The notes under the pieces were generated by a model. It saw only the letters and a program-made list of their open reading frames with translations. It made no database searches and had not been told where the DNA came from. DNA of 64,000 bases from Dastarcus helophoroides (taxonomy: Eukaryota; Arthropoda; Insecta; Coleoptera; Bothrideridae): the NCBI GenBank assembly GCA_028583605.1, contig CM053335.1:14167053-14231052 (forward strand), in the 5' to 3' direction. A program made the translations under genes and the position numbers. Below, piece after piece: positions 23,866-36,197 of the stretch. Position 1 is the stretch's first letter, and each line of letters begins with the position of its first letter.

Positions 23866-25330
23866 TTTTTAAAAAATTGAACTTTTTTTAAAAATTTGAA
23901 CTTTTGAAAAATTGAACTTTTTTTGAAAAAATCGTTTTTAAAAGAAATGACTTTTGGAAACGTCGTTTTTTTAAAAGTATTGACTTTTTTAAAAATATCG
24001 ATTTTTTGGAAATTTCGGCTTTTTAGAAATGTTCGGCTTTTTAGATATTTTCGATGTTTTCTCGGTAATTTTTTTTTGTTGCTTTTTTTAAAATTTTAAC
24101 ATCGTTTAAAAAGTTGATCTGCAAAGAACTTTTTTTAAGATTTCCACTTTTTCTAAAATTACTGATTTTTTTTTTGAGAAATTCGACGTCTTTTGAAGAA
24201 TCGGTCTTTTTTAAAAATATCGACTTTATTAAAATTTTTGAAATTTCGTCTTTTGATTTTTTCTAAAAGTGTTATATTTCTCTCAAAATTTTGTTATTTT
24301 TTTTCTCAAAAATTGTGGCTTTTTCCAAAATTTTGACTTATTTTTTGAAAAATTGGACTTTTTTGAAAAGTTTGACTTGGTTTGAAGATTTCGAATTTAC
24401 TGAAAGCATCGACTTTTCTTTTTGAAAAACTTAACGTTTTTTGAAGAATCGATTTTTCGAAAATCTCGAATTTTTTGTTGAACTGTTGACTTTTTGAAAA
24501 TTTCGCTTTTTAAAATAAATCGTCATTTTTTGAAAATTTTGATTTTTTCCCTCAACTTTTCTGGTTTCTTCAAAGTATTGATTTTTTTTTGAAAAATAGG
24601 ACCCATTTGAAAAATTGAACTTTTTTTGAATAATCGTTTTTAAAACAAATGACTTTTGAAAACGTCGGTTTTTTTAAACTATTGACTTTTTTAAAAATTC
24701 GGACTTTTTTGAAAATTTTGACTTTTTTGAAAATTTCGACTTTTTTGCAAATTTTTGACTTTTTGGAAAATTTCGGCTTTTTAGAAATTTTCGATTTTTT
24801 CTACAAATGTTGGCCTTTTTTTCAATTTTAACATCATTTGAAAAGTTGATCTGAAAAGAGCTTTTTTTAAGATTACGACCTTTTCTAAAATTATTGACTC
24901 TTTTTTTGTGAAATTCGACGTCTTTTGAAGAATCGGCCTTTTTTGAAAATAACGACTTTATTAAGAGTTTTGAAATTTTGTCTTTTGATTTTTTCTCAAA
25001 ATGTTATATTTCTCTCAAAATTTTATTATTTTTTTTCTCAAAAATTGGGGTTTTTTCCAAAATTTTGACTTATTTTTTGAAAAATTGGACGTTTTTGAAA
25101 AGTTTAACTTTGTTTAAAGATTTCGACCTTTTACTGAAAGCATCGATTTTTCTTTTTGAAAAACTTGACGTTTTTTAAAGAATCGACTTTTTGAAAATCA
25201 CGAATTTTTTGTTGAAACTGTTGACTTTTTGAAAATTTCGCTTTTCAAATAAATCGTCATTTTTTGAAAATTTTTTTCCTCGACATTTTTGGTTTTTTTA
25301 AAGTATTGATTTTTTTTTGAAAAATAGGAC
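23866..25330. repeat. Two-copy tandem duplication, 732-bp unit
   Basis: CGACGTCTTTTGAAGAATCGG occurs at about 24184 and 24916, and GTTATATTTCTCTCAAAATT at 24271 and 25003, a period of 732 bp. Both copies carry GTTGATCTGMAAAGA and the AAATCGTCATTTTTTGAAAA box near their 3' ends. The content is the same T-rich family. Confidence 0.9.
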
Positions 25331-28300
25331 CTTTTGAAAAGTTTGACTTTTTTTCAAGATTTCGATTTTTCCTTGACCTTTTAATTAGATTTTTTTTTGA
25401 AAAATTCAACTTTGAAGAATCGACTTCGATGAGAATGTCTATTTTTTAAATTATTGCCTTTTTTTTTGAAAATTTTGACTTTTCGGCAAATTTCAGTCTT
25501 TTCTCAACATTTTGATTTTTTTTACAATAATTTTGGCTGCTTTTTTCAAAACTGGACTGTTTTGAAAAGTTTTTTTTTCAAGATTTCAACCTTTTTCAAA
25601 AATATCGATTTTTTTTCGAAAAATTCGAATTTTTTTTAAGAATCGTCTTTTTATATAGATTTTTGACGGCTGACTTTTAAAAATTTCGACTTTTTGGAAA
25701 AATTCGACTATTTGGAAAATTTCGACTCTTTTTTTGAATATATCAATTTTTTCTTAAATTTTTTTTCGAAAAATTTTCGCTTTTCCAAAGTTTTCAAACT
25801 TTTTCGAAAAATTGGACCTTTTTGAAAGGTTCCGCTTTTTTTCAAGATTTTGACCCTTCCTGAAAATATAGAAAATTTTTAGAAAAATTTGACCCTTTTT
25901 TGAAGAATCGACTTTTTTGAAAATGTTGAACTTTTTTTTAATCATTTTGAATATTTCGATGTTCTGAAAAAATTCGTCTTTATTTTGGAAATTTCGATTT
26001 TTTTTTTAAATTTTGGCTTTTTTAAAACTTTGATGTTTTCTGAAAGTTGAATTATTTTGAAAAGTTTTACCTTTTCTTTTTTTTTTTGAAAAATTCGATG
26101 TTTTTGAAGAATAGAATTGTTTGAAATGTCGAATTTCATTTGGAAATTGAAATTGGAATTGTCTGTTTTGAAAATTTCGACCTTTTGTAAATTTTCGGGT
26201 TTTTTTTTTTGGAAAATATCGATTTCTTAAAATTTTTGTTTTCTAAAATTTTGATTTGTGAAAATTTCTACTTTTTTTCAGGGTTTTTATTTAAATTTTA
26301 ACTATTTTGTAAGTTTCGTCTTTATTTAAAAAATCCATTTTTTTTTTTTAGAAATTTCGACTTCTCCAAAAATGTTGATTTATTTTTGACTGTTTTTTTT
26401 TAAATTTCGACTCTTTCAAAGACTTCGATTATTCTCTGAAAATTGTAAGTTTCGACCTTATTCGAAAAATTCCGTTCTTTTTTAGAAATTTCGATTTCTC
26501 TAAAAATTTTGATTTATTTTTGACTGTTTTTTTTAATTTCGATTCTTTCAAAAACTTCGATTATTCTCTGAAAACTGTAAGTTTCGACATTATTTAAAAA
26601 ATTCCGTTTTTTTTATAGACATTTCGACTTTTCCAAAAATTTTGACATTACTTAAAAAATTGTTTTTTCAAAAAAATTCGACCTTTTCAAATATTTCGAT
26701 GTTATGGAAAATTTTGGCTTTTTTTGGAAATTTCGACTGTTTTTCAAAATTTTGTTTTTTTTGCAAAATTTTGGCTTTTTAAAATTTTTACTATTTCTGA
26801 AAATTGAATTTTTTTGAAACGTCTTACCTTTTCTTGATTTTTTTTGCAAGTATACTGTTTTCTTTTGATTTGATAAAAGTCGATGTTCTTGAAGAATGGA
26901 ACTGTTTGAAAATGTCGATTTTTTTTGGAAAGTCTATTTTGAAAATTTCGCGTTTTCGTAAATTTTCGGCCTTTTTTTGGAAAATTTCGATTTCTTAAAT
27001 CATTGGTGTTTTCCGAAAATTTGAATTTTGAAAATTTCAACTTTTTTCAGGGTTTTTATTTAAATTTTAACTATTTTGTAATTTTCGGCTTTATTTAAAA
27101 AATTCCGTTGTTTTAGAAATTTCAACTTCTTTAAAAATGTTGACTTTTTTTTGACCGTTTTTTTAGAAATTTCGACTCTTTCAAAAACTTCGATTATTCT
27201 CTGAAAAACGACTTTATTCAAAAAATTCCGTTCTTGTTTTAGAAATTTCGACTTTTTCAAAAATTGAAACATTTCAAAAATTCTGTTTTTATAAAAGTTT
27301 CGATTTCTCGAAACATTTTGATGTTCTGGAAAATTTCGGCTTTTTTTTGGAAATTCTTATTTTCTTTCAAAAATTTTTTTCTTTCTAAAATTTTGGCTTT
27401 TTTAAAATTTTGACTTTTTGAGCGTTGAATTTGAAAAGTTTTAACTTTTCTTGACCCTTGCGGCAAATATACTTCTTTTTGAAAAATTCGACGTTCTTGA
27501 AGAATAGAATTTTTGGAAAATGTCGAATTATTTTGAAAATGTTGAATTTTTTTTGGAAGTTATCATCTGTTGAAAATTTCGACTTCTTTTAAAATTTTGG
27601 TGTTTTCCAAAATTTTGATTTTTGAAAATTTCAACTTTTTTCAGGGTTTTATCTAAATTTAAACTATTTTGAAAGTTTCGACTTTATTTAAAAATTTTTG
27701 AAATACAAATCTTGTCCCCTAAAACAAAGAAAATTTTGTTTTATTTTTAATTTCGGCTCTTCCACAAACTTCGATTATTCTCTGAAAATTGTAAGTTTCG
27801 ACTTTTATTTAAAAAATTCCGTTTTTTTAAGAAATTTCGACTTTTCCAAAAATTTCGATGTTCCGGAAAATTTGGGCTTTTTCTGGGAATTTTCGATTTT
27901 TTTTTTCAGTTTCGTATTTTTTCTCTAAAATTTTGGCTCCTTTAAAATTTTGACTTTTCTGAAAGTTGAATTTTTTTGAAAAGTTTCATCGTTTCTGCAA
28001 ATATACGTTTTTTGAAAAATTCGACGTTCTTGAAGAATAGAAAATTTTGAAAATGTCGAATTTATTTGGAAATCATTGTCTTTTTTGAAAATTTCGACTT
28101 TTTGTAAAATTTCTGCTTTTTTTTTTGAAAATTTAGACTTCTCAAAATTTTGATGTTTTCCAAAATTTTGATTTATGAAAATTTCAACTTTTGTTTGTTG
28201 TGAATTGTTTAGAAAGATCGAATTATTTGGAAAATCTTTTTTTGAAAATTTCGTCTTTTTGTAAATTTTCGGCCTTTTTTTGGAAAGTTTCGATTTTTTA

Positions 28301-29561
28301 AAATTTTGGTGTTTTCCAAAATTTTGATTTTTGAAAATGTCCACTTTTTTCAGGGTTTTTATTTAAATTTTAACTATTTTGTAAGTTTCGACTTTATTTA
28401 AAAAATTCAATTTTTTTTTAGAAATTTCCACTTCCTCAAAAATGTTGATTTTTTCGATTATTCTCTGAAAAATTTAACCTTTAGAAATTTCGACTTTTTT
28501 CAGAAGTTTGCGTTCTTGTTTATATTTCGATTTTATTTAAAAAATTTGACGTTTTTAAAACATTTGGATTTGCCAATTTTTTTTCAATTTTAAGCCCGAC
28601 ATTTCTAGTTTGGAATATTTTTTATTTTAGAAAAGTTTGATTTTTTCAAAAATTTATTTTTCTTTCAATTGGTCCCTTATTTTCCAAATTTTCTTGGTTT
28701 TAAAATTTTCGTTATCATCTTGTAATTTTAATTTCCATTTGAAAATGTCTACCTTTTTCCAGAATTCGATGAAATGTCAAGTAAAAAAAAATTAAATTAA
28801 AACTCTAAAGGAGGGGAAAAAATTAAAAATTTCGGAAAAAACTTGAAATTTCTAGCAAAATTTTTAATGTTGAGTGTTTTTTGAAAATTTTCGAGTTCAA
28901 TTTGCAATTCCTGACCTTTCGAAACTGTTTTTAAGTTCAGTCCATTTGGTTAAAAATATGGTCGAATTTTTTTTGAAATGGCGATTTTTTTGCAAAAATG
29001 ACCATTTTCTTTCAGACATTTTCATTGTTTTTTCTCCAAAATGTTATTTTTTTAACTCTAAAGTTTTGATTCATATTTAAACATTTTGTCATTTCTTTTC
29101 TTCAAGATATTTCCAATTTTTTTTAGAAAGTTCGACCTTATATTGAAATTTTGGAAACAAGGTCGAAAGTTGGAAATGTTTAACTGGAATATCGTCAGTG
29201 ATATCAATATTTTATTAAAATTAAAAAAAAATGGAAATTTGAAGTAGAAATTGCGAAATGTAGATTTTTTTCTAGAACTATTTAGTGTAAAAACCCAAAA
29301 CTCAAATTTTTTTCTTTCGAAATTTGCTTTTAATCTTGAAATGTCTAAAATTTCGCGAAAGATTTGCAATTAAGATTCGAAATATTTTATAAACATTTTC
29401 TGAATATTTTTATTTTTTTCGTGTATTCTTCGTGAAAAAAAATTAATAAATTTTTGGGGTTTTTTTTGAAATTTAAGCCTTAATGTGGATATGTAGATTT
29501 TTTAAATTTTCTACTTTTTCTTAAAATTTCGAATTTTTTTTCCAAGTCAGATGTAAATTGG
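25331..29561. repeat. T-rich degenerate repeat with irregular 580-775 bp units
   Basis: The phrase TTTCAGGGTTTTTATTTAAA and close variants recurs near 26277, 27048, 27635 and 28350. A sub-array of about 133 bp (GTAAGTTTCGAC ... GATTATTCTCTGAAAA) is visible at 26310-26640 and again near 27060-27220 and 27690-27800. 27704-27745 (GAAATACAAATCTTGTCCCC) is a fragment of the palindromic element family. All open frames are K/F/N-rich low-complexity peptides. No gene. Confidence 0.8.
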
Positions 29562-29570
29562 AACATTTTT

Positions 29571-29681
29571 AAAAATTGTAATACAAATCTTGTCCCCTGA
29601 AACCAAAAAAGATTAAAAAAACACCACAAAAGTTACTCTAACGCGTTTCGATAGCCACGTTATCATCTTCAGAGAGATACC
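29571..29681. mobile_element. Single-arm copy of the hammerhead-like element with flanking direct repeat
   Basis: Runs AATACAAATCTTGTCCCC ... GAAACCAAAAAAGATT ... ACACCACAAAAGTTACTC ... CATCTTCAGAGAGATACC. It matches the left arm of 7340-7626. AACATTTTT is found at 29562-29570 and 29682-29690, giving a plausible 9-bp target-site duplication around a complete one-arm unit of 111 bp. Confidence 0.7.
29636..29676 (-). ncRNA. Best hammerhead-ribozyme-like fold in the window
   Basis: Minus strand: CUCU / CUGAAGA / U / GAUAAC-GUG-GCUAUC / GAAA / CGCGUU / AGAG. Stem I CUCU-AGAG pairs perfectly, directly adjoining CUGAAGA on one side and the GUU cleavage triplet on the other, as the type I hammerhead requires. 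Stem II has five pairs with one A-C mismatch. Stem III is a minimal A-U closing pair with a four-base loop, or AC/GU with a two-base loop. The third stem II pair is U-A here against C-G in the copy at 8465-8516, a paired change. The extra U after CUGAAGA departs from the consensus. Function is inferred, not shown. Confidence 0.45.
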
Positions 29682-29690
29682 AACATTTTT

Positions 29691-31382
29691 TTCTGCAAGT
29701 TTTGGTTTTCTTTTCACATTGACATTTCTCCCGGACACTGCTAGAAATTTATAATGAAATTTCAATATAATTACACATAATCCTAAAAGGTTTAGTAATT
29801 TTCTATTATTAGCAACTAAACCTAAGGTAAACTTTAGAAAATATATTCATATTACCTCACCTTGTTTGGTATTATAGTGTTTTGTTCGGAATTTTATTAG
29901 TTTTATGAAAGCGTGAAGGATTTTAGCTGCTTAAGAATAAATAAGGATTCACGTTAATGTCTTTACAAATACTTTGACACACAGATAAATATGTCTAAAC
30001 ATTTTTTGTCATTACAGTTAATTTTTTTTATGCATATTTTCATGTTTTCACATTTCCGAATATATTTTCTTATAACACACGTCAGATTTTCGTCTAAAAA
30101 ATATATCGACAAATGTTACAAACTACCCAAATCCTTGAAATCCTTTAGTCTTGAATAAAAGTCCAGAGTTCTGAATTGTCAGATTTTTCTTCAATCTCTC
30201 AAGACGATTCTGTTTCGATTGAAGTAGTGTATGACTATGACAGCAGAGATTTAAATGTTTACGATCAATGAAACAAACATGGTAAGACTTTTAACTGCTT
30301 CGTAATAAACTCGGTTTAATTTAAAATGTGTTGACCCGGAGTTAATAGTAAATAAATAAAAAGAAATATTTACGCTATCGAGAGGATTACGTAATTAGGC
30401 AACATCAACTTTTTCACATGCTAGGTGGCTGATTTTAAATGCCATTGAAGAGTTTTATAACAACATGTTATAAAAATGGCAACCATTTGTAAATAACGAT
30501 AAGATAAACAGCTAATAATAATTAAAAACGTTTTTGCTCTATTCAGTTAATTAGACCTCCCACCTACACATTTTCTGAGCTTGAATTAAAAAAAAATATT
30601 TATTTAGGAAAATTGATTTTAATTATTTCGTATTTTATCACAAAAATACTAGAAGAACGAAATAATTGTATTAAAACGAAATAATTGTTTTAATAAAAAT
30701 AAATTCTTCCTCCAGTTTTTTTTCATGATTTCTTTACTCCTGAATAATTGTTGAAAGTTGTTGGGGTTCACCCAAGTGCAATCTTGATGATAAAAGGTCA
30801 AATTTAAAAAGTATGCTCAAACACGTCAATTTGTGAAGCAAAATGAAAAAATTGTTCACGTACACATACGTGTGGAGCCGGAGAGTCTAAAAGTGCAATA
30901 TTAATAGTTCCACTTAGCGGATTACGTAATTCAGTTTATTAACTCGAATTGCCCAACCTTGAATGTTGTCAATGTTAATTTATCCATAAAACATGTCATG
31001 CAGTTTACGTGTATTGTTCAATTTTATTTCCTATTCGAGCAGCAGCGTTGCAATTTTACAGTTTTGATGCTGAAGCATTTTTGAAACCTTACACCTATGC
31101 AATCCAGCCGGATAACATAAACAGGATATACGATTCTGTTGCGTAAAATTAATAACGATTTCGAACTGAAAATGCCCAATTTTTAACCTTAGAAATTCCC
31201 AGGAAAATTCCAACTTTAAGAAAGATGGAACTCCGATAACAACTTGGTTAAACTAGGGTTACCACGAGAAAAAATGATGGGATAATAGACAGTTAGAATC
31301 GTTACAAGTATTCTATTTTGTATATTCATTGGCCACAATACAGGTTTATTACTGGATGCTGTATGAGTCAATTGTTAGGAGA
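29691..31382. other. Single-copy AT-rich DNA, no gene seen
   Basis: Non-repetitive, with no splice-bounded open frame. The minus-strand frame 31031-31213 (60 codons) has no recognisable features. In the gene model this is part of the second intron. Confidence 0.5.
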
Positions 31383-31823
31383 GATCAAAATTTTTCTCCA
31401 AGTTCAATGAAAATTCAAGCTCTTATATTTGGCGCCCAACTTGGGGCCCCAAATTCTCTTTGTACTTAGCGAAGGATCTTGGTTTTTAGAAAGAAAAAAA
31501 ATTACACCAGTCAAATTAAAAAGGAATAAACTATCTAGAAGAACTTTATGGAAGGATCATTGGAAATAAGTTCTAAAGTCATGGACTTCGAGAATTTATT
31601 TCCAATGATCCTTCCTTTTTTTTGACGTCAAGAATTTATTTCCAATGATCCTATCATAAAGTTCCTCTAGATAGGTTATTCCTTTTTAATTTGACTGGTG
31701 TAATTTTTTTTTCTTTCCAGAAACCAAGATCCTTCGCTAAAAACAAAAAGAATTTGGGGCCCCGGGTTGGGCGCCAAATATAAGAGTTTAAATTCTCGTT
31801 GAACTTGGCGAAAAATTTTGATC
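31383..31823. mobile_element. Long palindrome with tRNA-Lys primer-binding-site-like sequence in both arms
   Basis: Arms of about 200 bp (31383-31585 and about 31614-31823) face each other at roughly 90% identity, from GATCAAAATTTTT outward ends to CCAATGATCC near the centre. The left arm has TGGCGCCCAACTTGGGGC at 31430-31447, differing at one of 18 positions from the tRNA-Lys(1,2) primer-binding site used by several LTR retroelements. The right arm has the same site inverted at 31759-31776 with two differences. This suggests two LTR-element 5' ends joined head to head. No gag or pol frame is present, and the short sequence outside the sites is not a recognisable LTR. Confidence 0.5.
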
Positions 31824-31965
31824 CACATTTTTAACTAATGGTTTTCCTATAATTGTTAAGAAATTGCTAAGTCTTAGAAAATTGTAAACTCAAGATTTGA
31901 AATTTAGAAATTTGGAGCTTTAACCTGCTCTTTTTATTTTATTTATGACCATTGTTCTTAAATAC

Positions 31966-32117
31966 ATTTTTTAAAATCGATTCGTATACATCTTTTTAAA
32001 ATCGATTCGTATACATCTTTTTAAAATCGATTCGTATACATCTTTTTAAAATCGATTCGTATACATCTTTTTAAAATCGATTCGTATACATCATCTTTTT
32101 AAAATCGATTCGTTTGA
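31966..32117. repeat. 25-bp tandem array, about 6 copies
   Basis: The unit core AAAATCGATTCGTATACATC recurs every 25 bp from about 31981, nearly perfectly. One unit carries a 3-bp insertion (near 32090). There are no unique spacers, so this is a simple minisatellite and not a CRISPR array. Confidence 0.95.
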
Positions 32118-32834
32118 AATTTTTATATCCTTGCCTGTACCTAATGTAGTTACTTCTAATTTGTCTTCCAATGGACCATAAGATTCGATGCTCAATTTCC
32201 TCATTTTGCTTTCAACTCGATACTTTTGCAGATTTCTTTTTAACTGACTGATGTAACAGTCTGACAAATCGTGTTTAAATTGTTCGACATTTCTGCCGTT
32301 TTATTGCTATACAATTCGATAGAATTTAATAAACTTTGGGTTGCATTCTAAACTATCATTAATCAGTTTCAATTAACTTGTCTATAAATCAAATTTATTC
32401 CCGGTAGTTCACCACAGTGATGTTAATTATGACTGCTTAAAGCTGTCTAAAATAATTACATTTTGAATTATTTCCTCAGCTGTTGGTTGATTCAGACAGC
32501 ATCACAGCTTGTGCCCATTGTTTCGTTTATATATTTATTTAATTTTCCATCAGTCAGAGTTTTTATTACGAGAAAAATAATTTCTGAAACTGAAAGTTCA
32601 AATTTAAAAAATATCTGAAGCTTGAATTTAACATTTTCTTTGACAACTTATTTTCAAACATTTCCAATATTCTGACATGTTTACTAGTGTGGGTTCGAAC
32701 TGCAACAGTACATATTTCTTAGTTTTAAGTTTTCATTTCTATCGGCTGCCTCCAGAACTGTTTTTTTTTTCGTCAAAGTACCAAGGTGGAAAATATATGG
32801 AGAATTATAAAATTTTTAAGTTTAATCGAAATTC
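32118..32834. other. Single-copy AT-rich DNA, no gene seen
   Basis: No long frame and no splice-bounded exon candidate. It precedes the switch to the GAAAGTT repeat province. Confidence 0.5.
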
Positions 32835-35800
32835 TAATTTGTTGACCATTTGATAGTTGAAGATTTGAAAGTTAAAAGTTTGACAATTGAAAGTTGAATG
32901 TTTGAAAGTTGATAGTTTGATAGCTAAAGTTTTGAGATAGTTTGATATTTGAGGTTTTCAAATTTTAAAGTTTGACCGTTGAAAGATGAATTTTTAATAA
33001 ATTGACAGTTTAAAGGTTGGCAATAGAAAAGTTGGAAGTTTGAAAGTTGAGTGTTTAAAACTTTAAAGATTGACATTTGAAAGTTTGAAAGTTGAACGTT
33101 AAAAAGGTAAAGTTTGGAAGTTAAATGTTTGAAAGTTGATAGTTGAACAATTGAAAGTTTGAAGTTTGACAGTTAATCGGTGAATATTTGAAAGTTAAAA
33201 GTATGGAGGTTGGAACTATGAAAGTTGAAAGTTTGGGAGTTGACAGTTTGATAGTTGAAGATTTGAAAGTTGAATGTTTGAAAGTTGAATGTTTGAAAGT
33301 TAACAGTTTAATAATTGAGGTTTTGAGAGTTTGAAGATTGACATTTGAAAGGTGTATATTTGAAAGTTGCTAGTTAAAAGGTTGGAAGTATGAAAGTTGG
33401 AAGTTTGAAGGTTGAATGTTTGAAAGTTGAAAGATTGAAACTTGAAAGTTTGAAAGTTTAAATTTTGAAAGCTAAATGTTTCAAAGTTGACAGCTTGATA
33501 GTTGACGATTTCAAAATTAGAAGTTTGACAGTTGAAAGTTGAATGGTCGAAAGTTGACAGTTTCATAGTTGAAGGTTTGAAGTTTAACAGTTGAAATGTG
33601 AATATTTGAAACTGTCAAAGTTTGAAGATTAGAAATAGAAATGTTGGAACTTTGAAAGTTGAAGTTAAGGTTTTGAGAGATTTTTTAAAAAGTGTCAGTC
33701 TAAAGGTTGGCAGTAGGAAAGTTGGAGTTTGAAAGTTGAGTGTTTAAAACTTTAAAGATTGACATTTGAAAGTTTGAAAGTTGAAAGTTAAAAGTTGAAG
33801 TTTGGAAGTTGAATGTTGAAAGTTTGATAAGTTTGACAGTTAAAGGGTTTTGAAAGTTTTGAAGTTTAATCGTTGAAAGTTGAATTTTTGAAAAAGTTGA
33901 CAAAGTAAAGTTTAATAGGAGGTTGAGTTGAAATATTGAAAAGTTTGAAAAGTTTGGAAAGTTGACGAGTTTGAAGTTAAGTTGAATGATTTTGAAAGTT
34001 TGAAGTTTAAAACGTTGAATTTTGGAAGTTAAACAAGTTTCAAAGTAGTTTGAAGTTGAAGGTTTAATTGAAGTTTGGAAGTTGAATGTTTGAAAGGTTG
34101 ATAGTTTGAAAATTGATAGTTTAAAGTTGAAGTTAATGGTGAAATTTGGAAGTTTAAGTTAAGTTGGAAAGATATTGAAAGTTGAAAGAAGTTTGAAAGT
34201 GAAGTTTGATAGTTTGAAGATTTGAAAGTAAATGTTTAAAGTTGACAGTTTGATAGTTGAGTTTCAAAAGTTAAAGTTGACAGTTTGAAAGTTGAATGGT
34301 GAAAGTTACAGTTCAAAGTTGAAAGTATGAAGTTGAAGTTGAAATGTGAATATTTGAAATGTCAAAGTTGAAGTTGAAATAGAAATGTTGGAAGTTTGAA
34401 GTTGAATGTTTAAGGTTTGAAGATTTTAAAATGTAGTTTAAAGGTTGAGTAAAAGTTGAAGTTTGAAGTTGAAATGTTTTAAAACTTTAAAGATTGACAT
34501 TTGAAAGTTTGAAAGTTGAAAGTAAAAAAGTTGAAGTTTGGAAGTTGAATGTTTGAAAGCGGATAGTTGAAGAATTAAAAGTTTAAAGTTTGACAGTTAA
34601 TCGGTGAATATTTGAAAGTTAAAGGTATGAAGGTTGGAAGTATGAAAGCTGAAAGTTTGGCAGTTGACAGTTTGATAGTTGAAGATTTGGAAGTTGATCG
34701 TTTGAAAGTTAACAGTTTAATAGTTGAGGTTTTGAAAGTTTGAAGATTGACATTTTAAAGGAGTATATTTGAAAGATGCGAGTTTAAAGGTTGGAAGTAT
34801 GAAAGTTGAATGTTTAAAAGTTGAAAGATTGAAAGTTTGAAAGTTGAAATTTTTGGGAGTTTGAAATCTAAGAGTTTCAAAGTTGACCGTTTGATGGTTG
34901 AAGGTTTGAAACTTAAAAGTTTTACAGCTGAAAGTTGAATGTTTGAAAGTTGATAGTTGAAGAATTGAAAGTTTAAAGTTTGACAGTTATATGGTGAATA
35001 TTAGAAAGTTAAAAGGTTGGAAGTATGATAGTTGAAAGTTAAAAAGTTGAAAGTTTGGTAGTTGACAGTTTGATAGTTGAAGATTTGAAAGTTAAATGTT
35101 TGAAAGTTAACAGCTTAATAGTTTAGGTTTTGAAAGTTTGAAGATTGACATTTGAAAGGTGTATATTTGAAAGTTGCTAGTTTAAAAGTTAAAAGGATGA
35201 AAGTTGGAAGTATGAAAGTTGGAAGTTTGAAAGTTGAATGTTTGAAAGTTAAAAGATTAAAACTTGAAAGTTTGAAAGTTGAAATTTTTGGAAGTTTGAA
35301 TGTTAAAAGTTTCAAAGTTGACCGTTTGACGGTTGAAGGTTTGAAACTTAAAAGGTTTACAGCTGAAAGTTGAATGTTTGAAAGTTGATAGTTGAAGAAT
35401 TGAAAGTTTAAAGTTTGACAGTTATATGGTGAATATTTGAAAGTTAAAAGTATAAAGGTTGGAAGTATGATAGTTGAAAGTTAAAAAGTGAAAGTTTGGT
35501 AGTTGACAGTTTGATAGTTGAAGATTTGGAAGTTGAATGATTGAAAGTTAATAGTTTAATAGTTGAGGTTTTGAAAGTTTGAAGATTGACATTTGAAAGG
35601 AGTATATTTGCGAGTTTAAAGGTTGGAAGTTTGAAAGTTGAATGTTTGAAAGTTGAATGTTTGAAAGTTAAAAGATTGAAAATTTGAAAGTTGAAATTTT
35701 TGGAAGTTTGAAAGTGAAAAGTTTCAAAGTAGACCGTTTGACGGTTGACGGTTTGAAACTTAAAAGTTTTACAGCTGAAAGTTGAATGTTTGAAAGTTGA

Positions 35801-36060
35801 CTGTTTGACGGTTGAACGTTTGAAACTTAAAAGTTTTACAGCTGAAAGTTAATAGTTGAAGAATTGAAGGTTTGAAGTTTGACAGTTAAACGGTGAATAT
35901 TTGAATGTTAAAAGTTTGAAGGTTGGAAGTTTGAAGTTGTATGTTTGAAAGTTAAAAGATTGAAAGTTGTATGTTTGAAAGTTGAAGGATTGAAAGTTGT
36001 ATGTTTGAAAGTTGAAAGATTGAATGTTGAACGTTTGAATGGACAATTATAAAATTTTTA
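32835..36060. repeat. GAAAGTTTGAAAGTT-type degenerate array with a 415-435-bp higher-order unit
   Basis: Built on the 15-bp unit GAAAGTTTGAAAGTT with many substitutions. The landmark TTTACAGCTGAAAGTTGAATG recurs near 34922, 35348 and 35769, so a higher-order unit of about 415-435 bp exists. 33900-34450 is unusual because the units lose single bases at very high frequency. The minus-strand N-F-Q-T-F reading frames result from the 15-bp unit length. The array stops about 140 bp before the coding exon at 36198. Confidence 0.93.
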
Positions 36061-36197
36061 AGTTTAATCGAAGGTTGTCATTAACTAAATAATTTGATCG
36101 AATCTCGTTTGCTCGATTTAAACAGAATAACCTTTTTCTCAACCTGATCAAGTGTTACCAATTTCACTGTCAATATGTATTCCTGAAATATTTTCAG
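36061..36197 (+). promoter_or_regulatory. Intron end and splice acceptor before the coding exon
   Basis: Non-repetitive 137 bp ending TTCCTGAAATATTTTCAG|GAG, a pyrimidine-rich acceptor with the AG at 36196-36197. Placing the boundary here gives an exon that is open from its first base in phase 0. Confidence 0.5.

Noticed and set aside
31966..32117. Regular 25-bp array resembling a CRISPR
   Set aside because: Units are directly contiguous with no unique spacers, and the context is eukaryotic.
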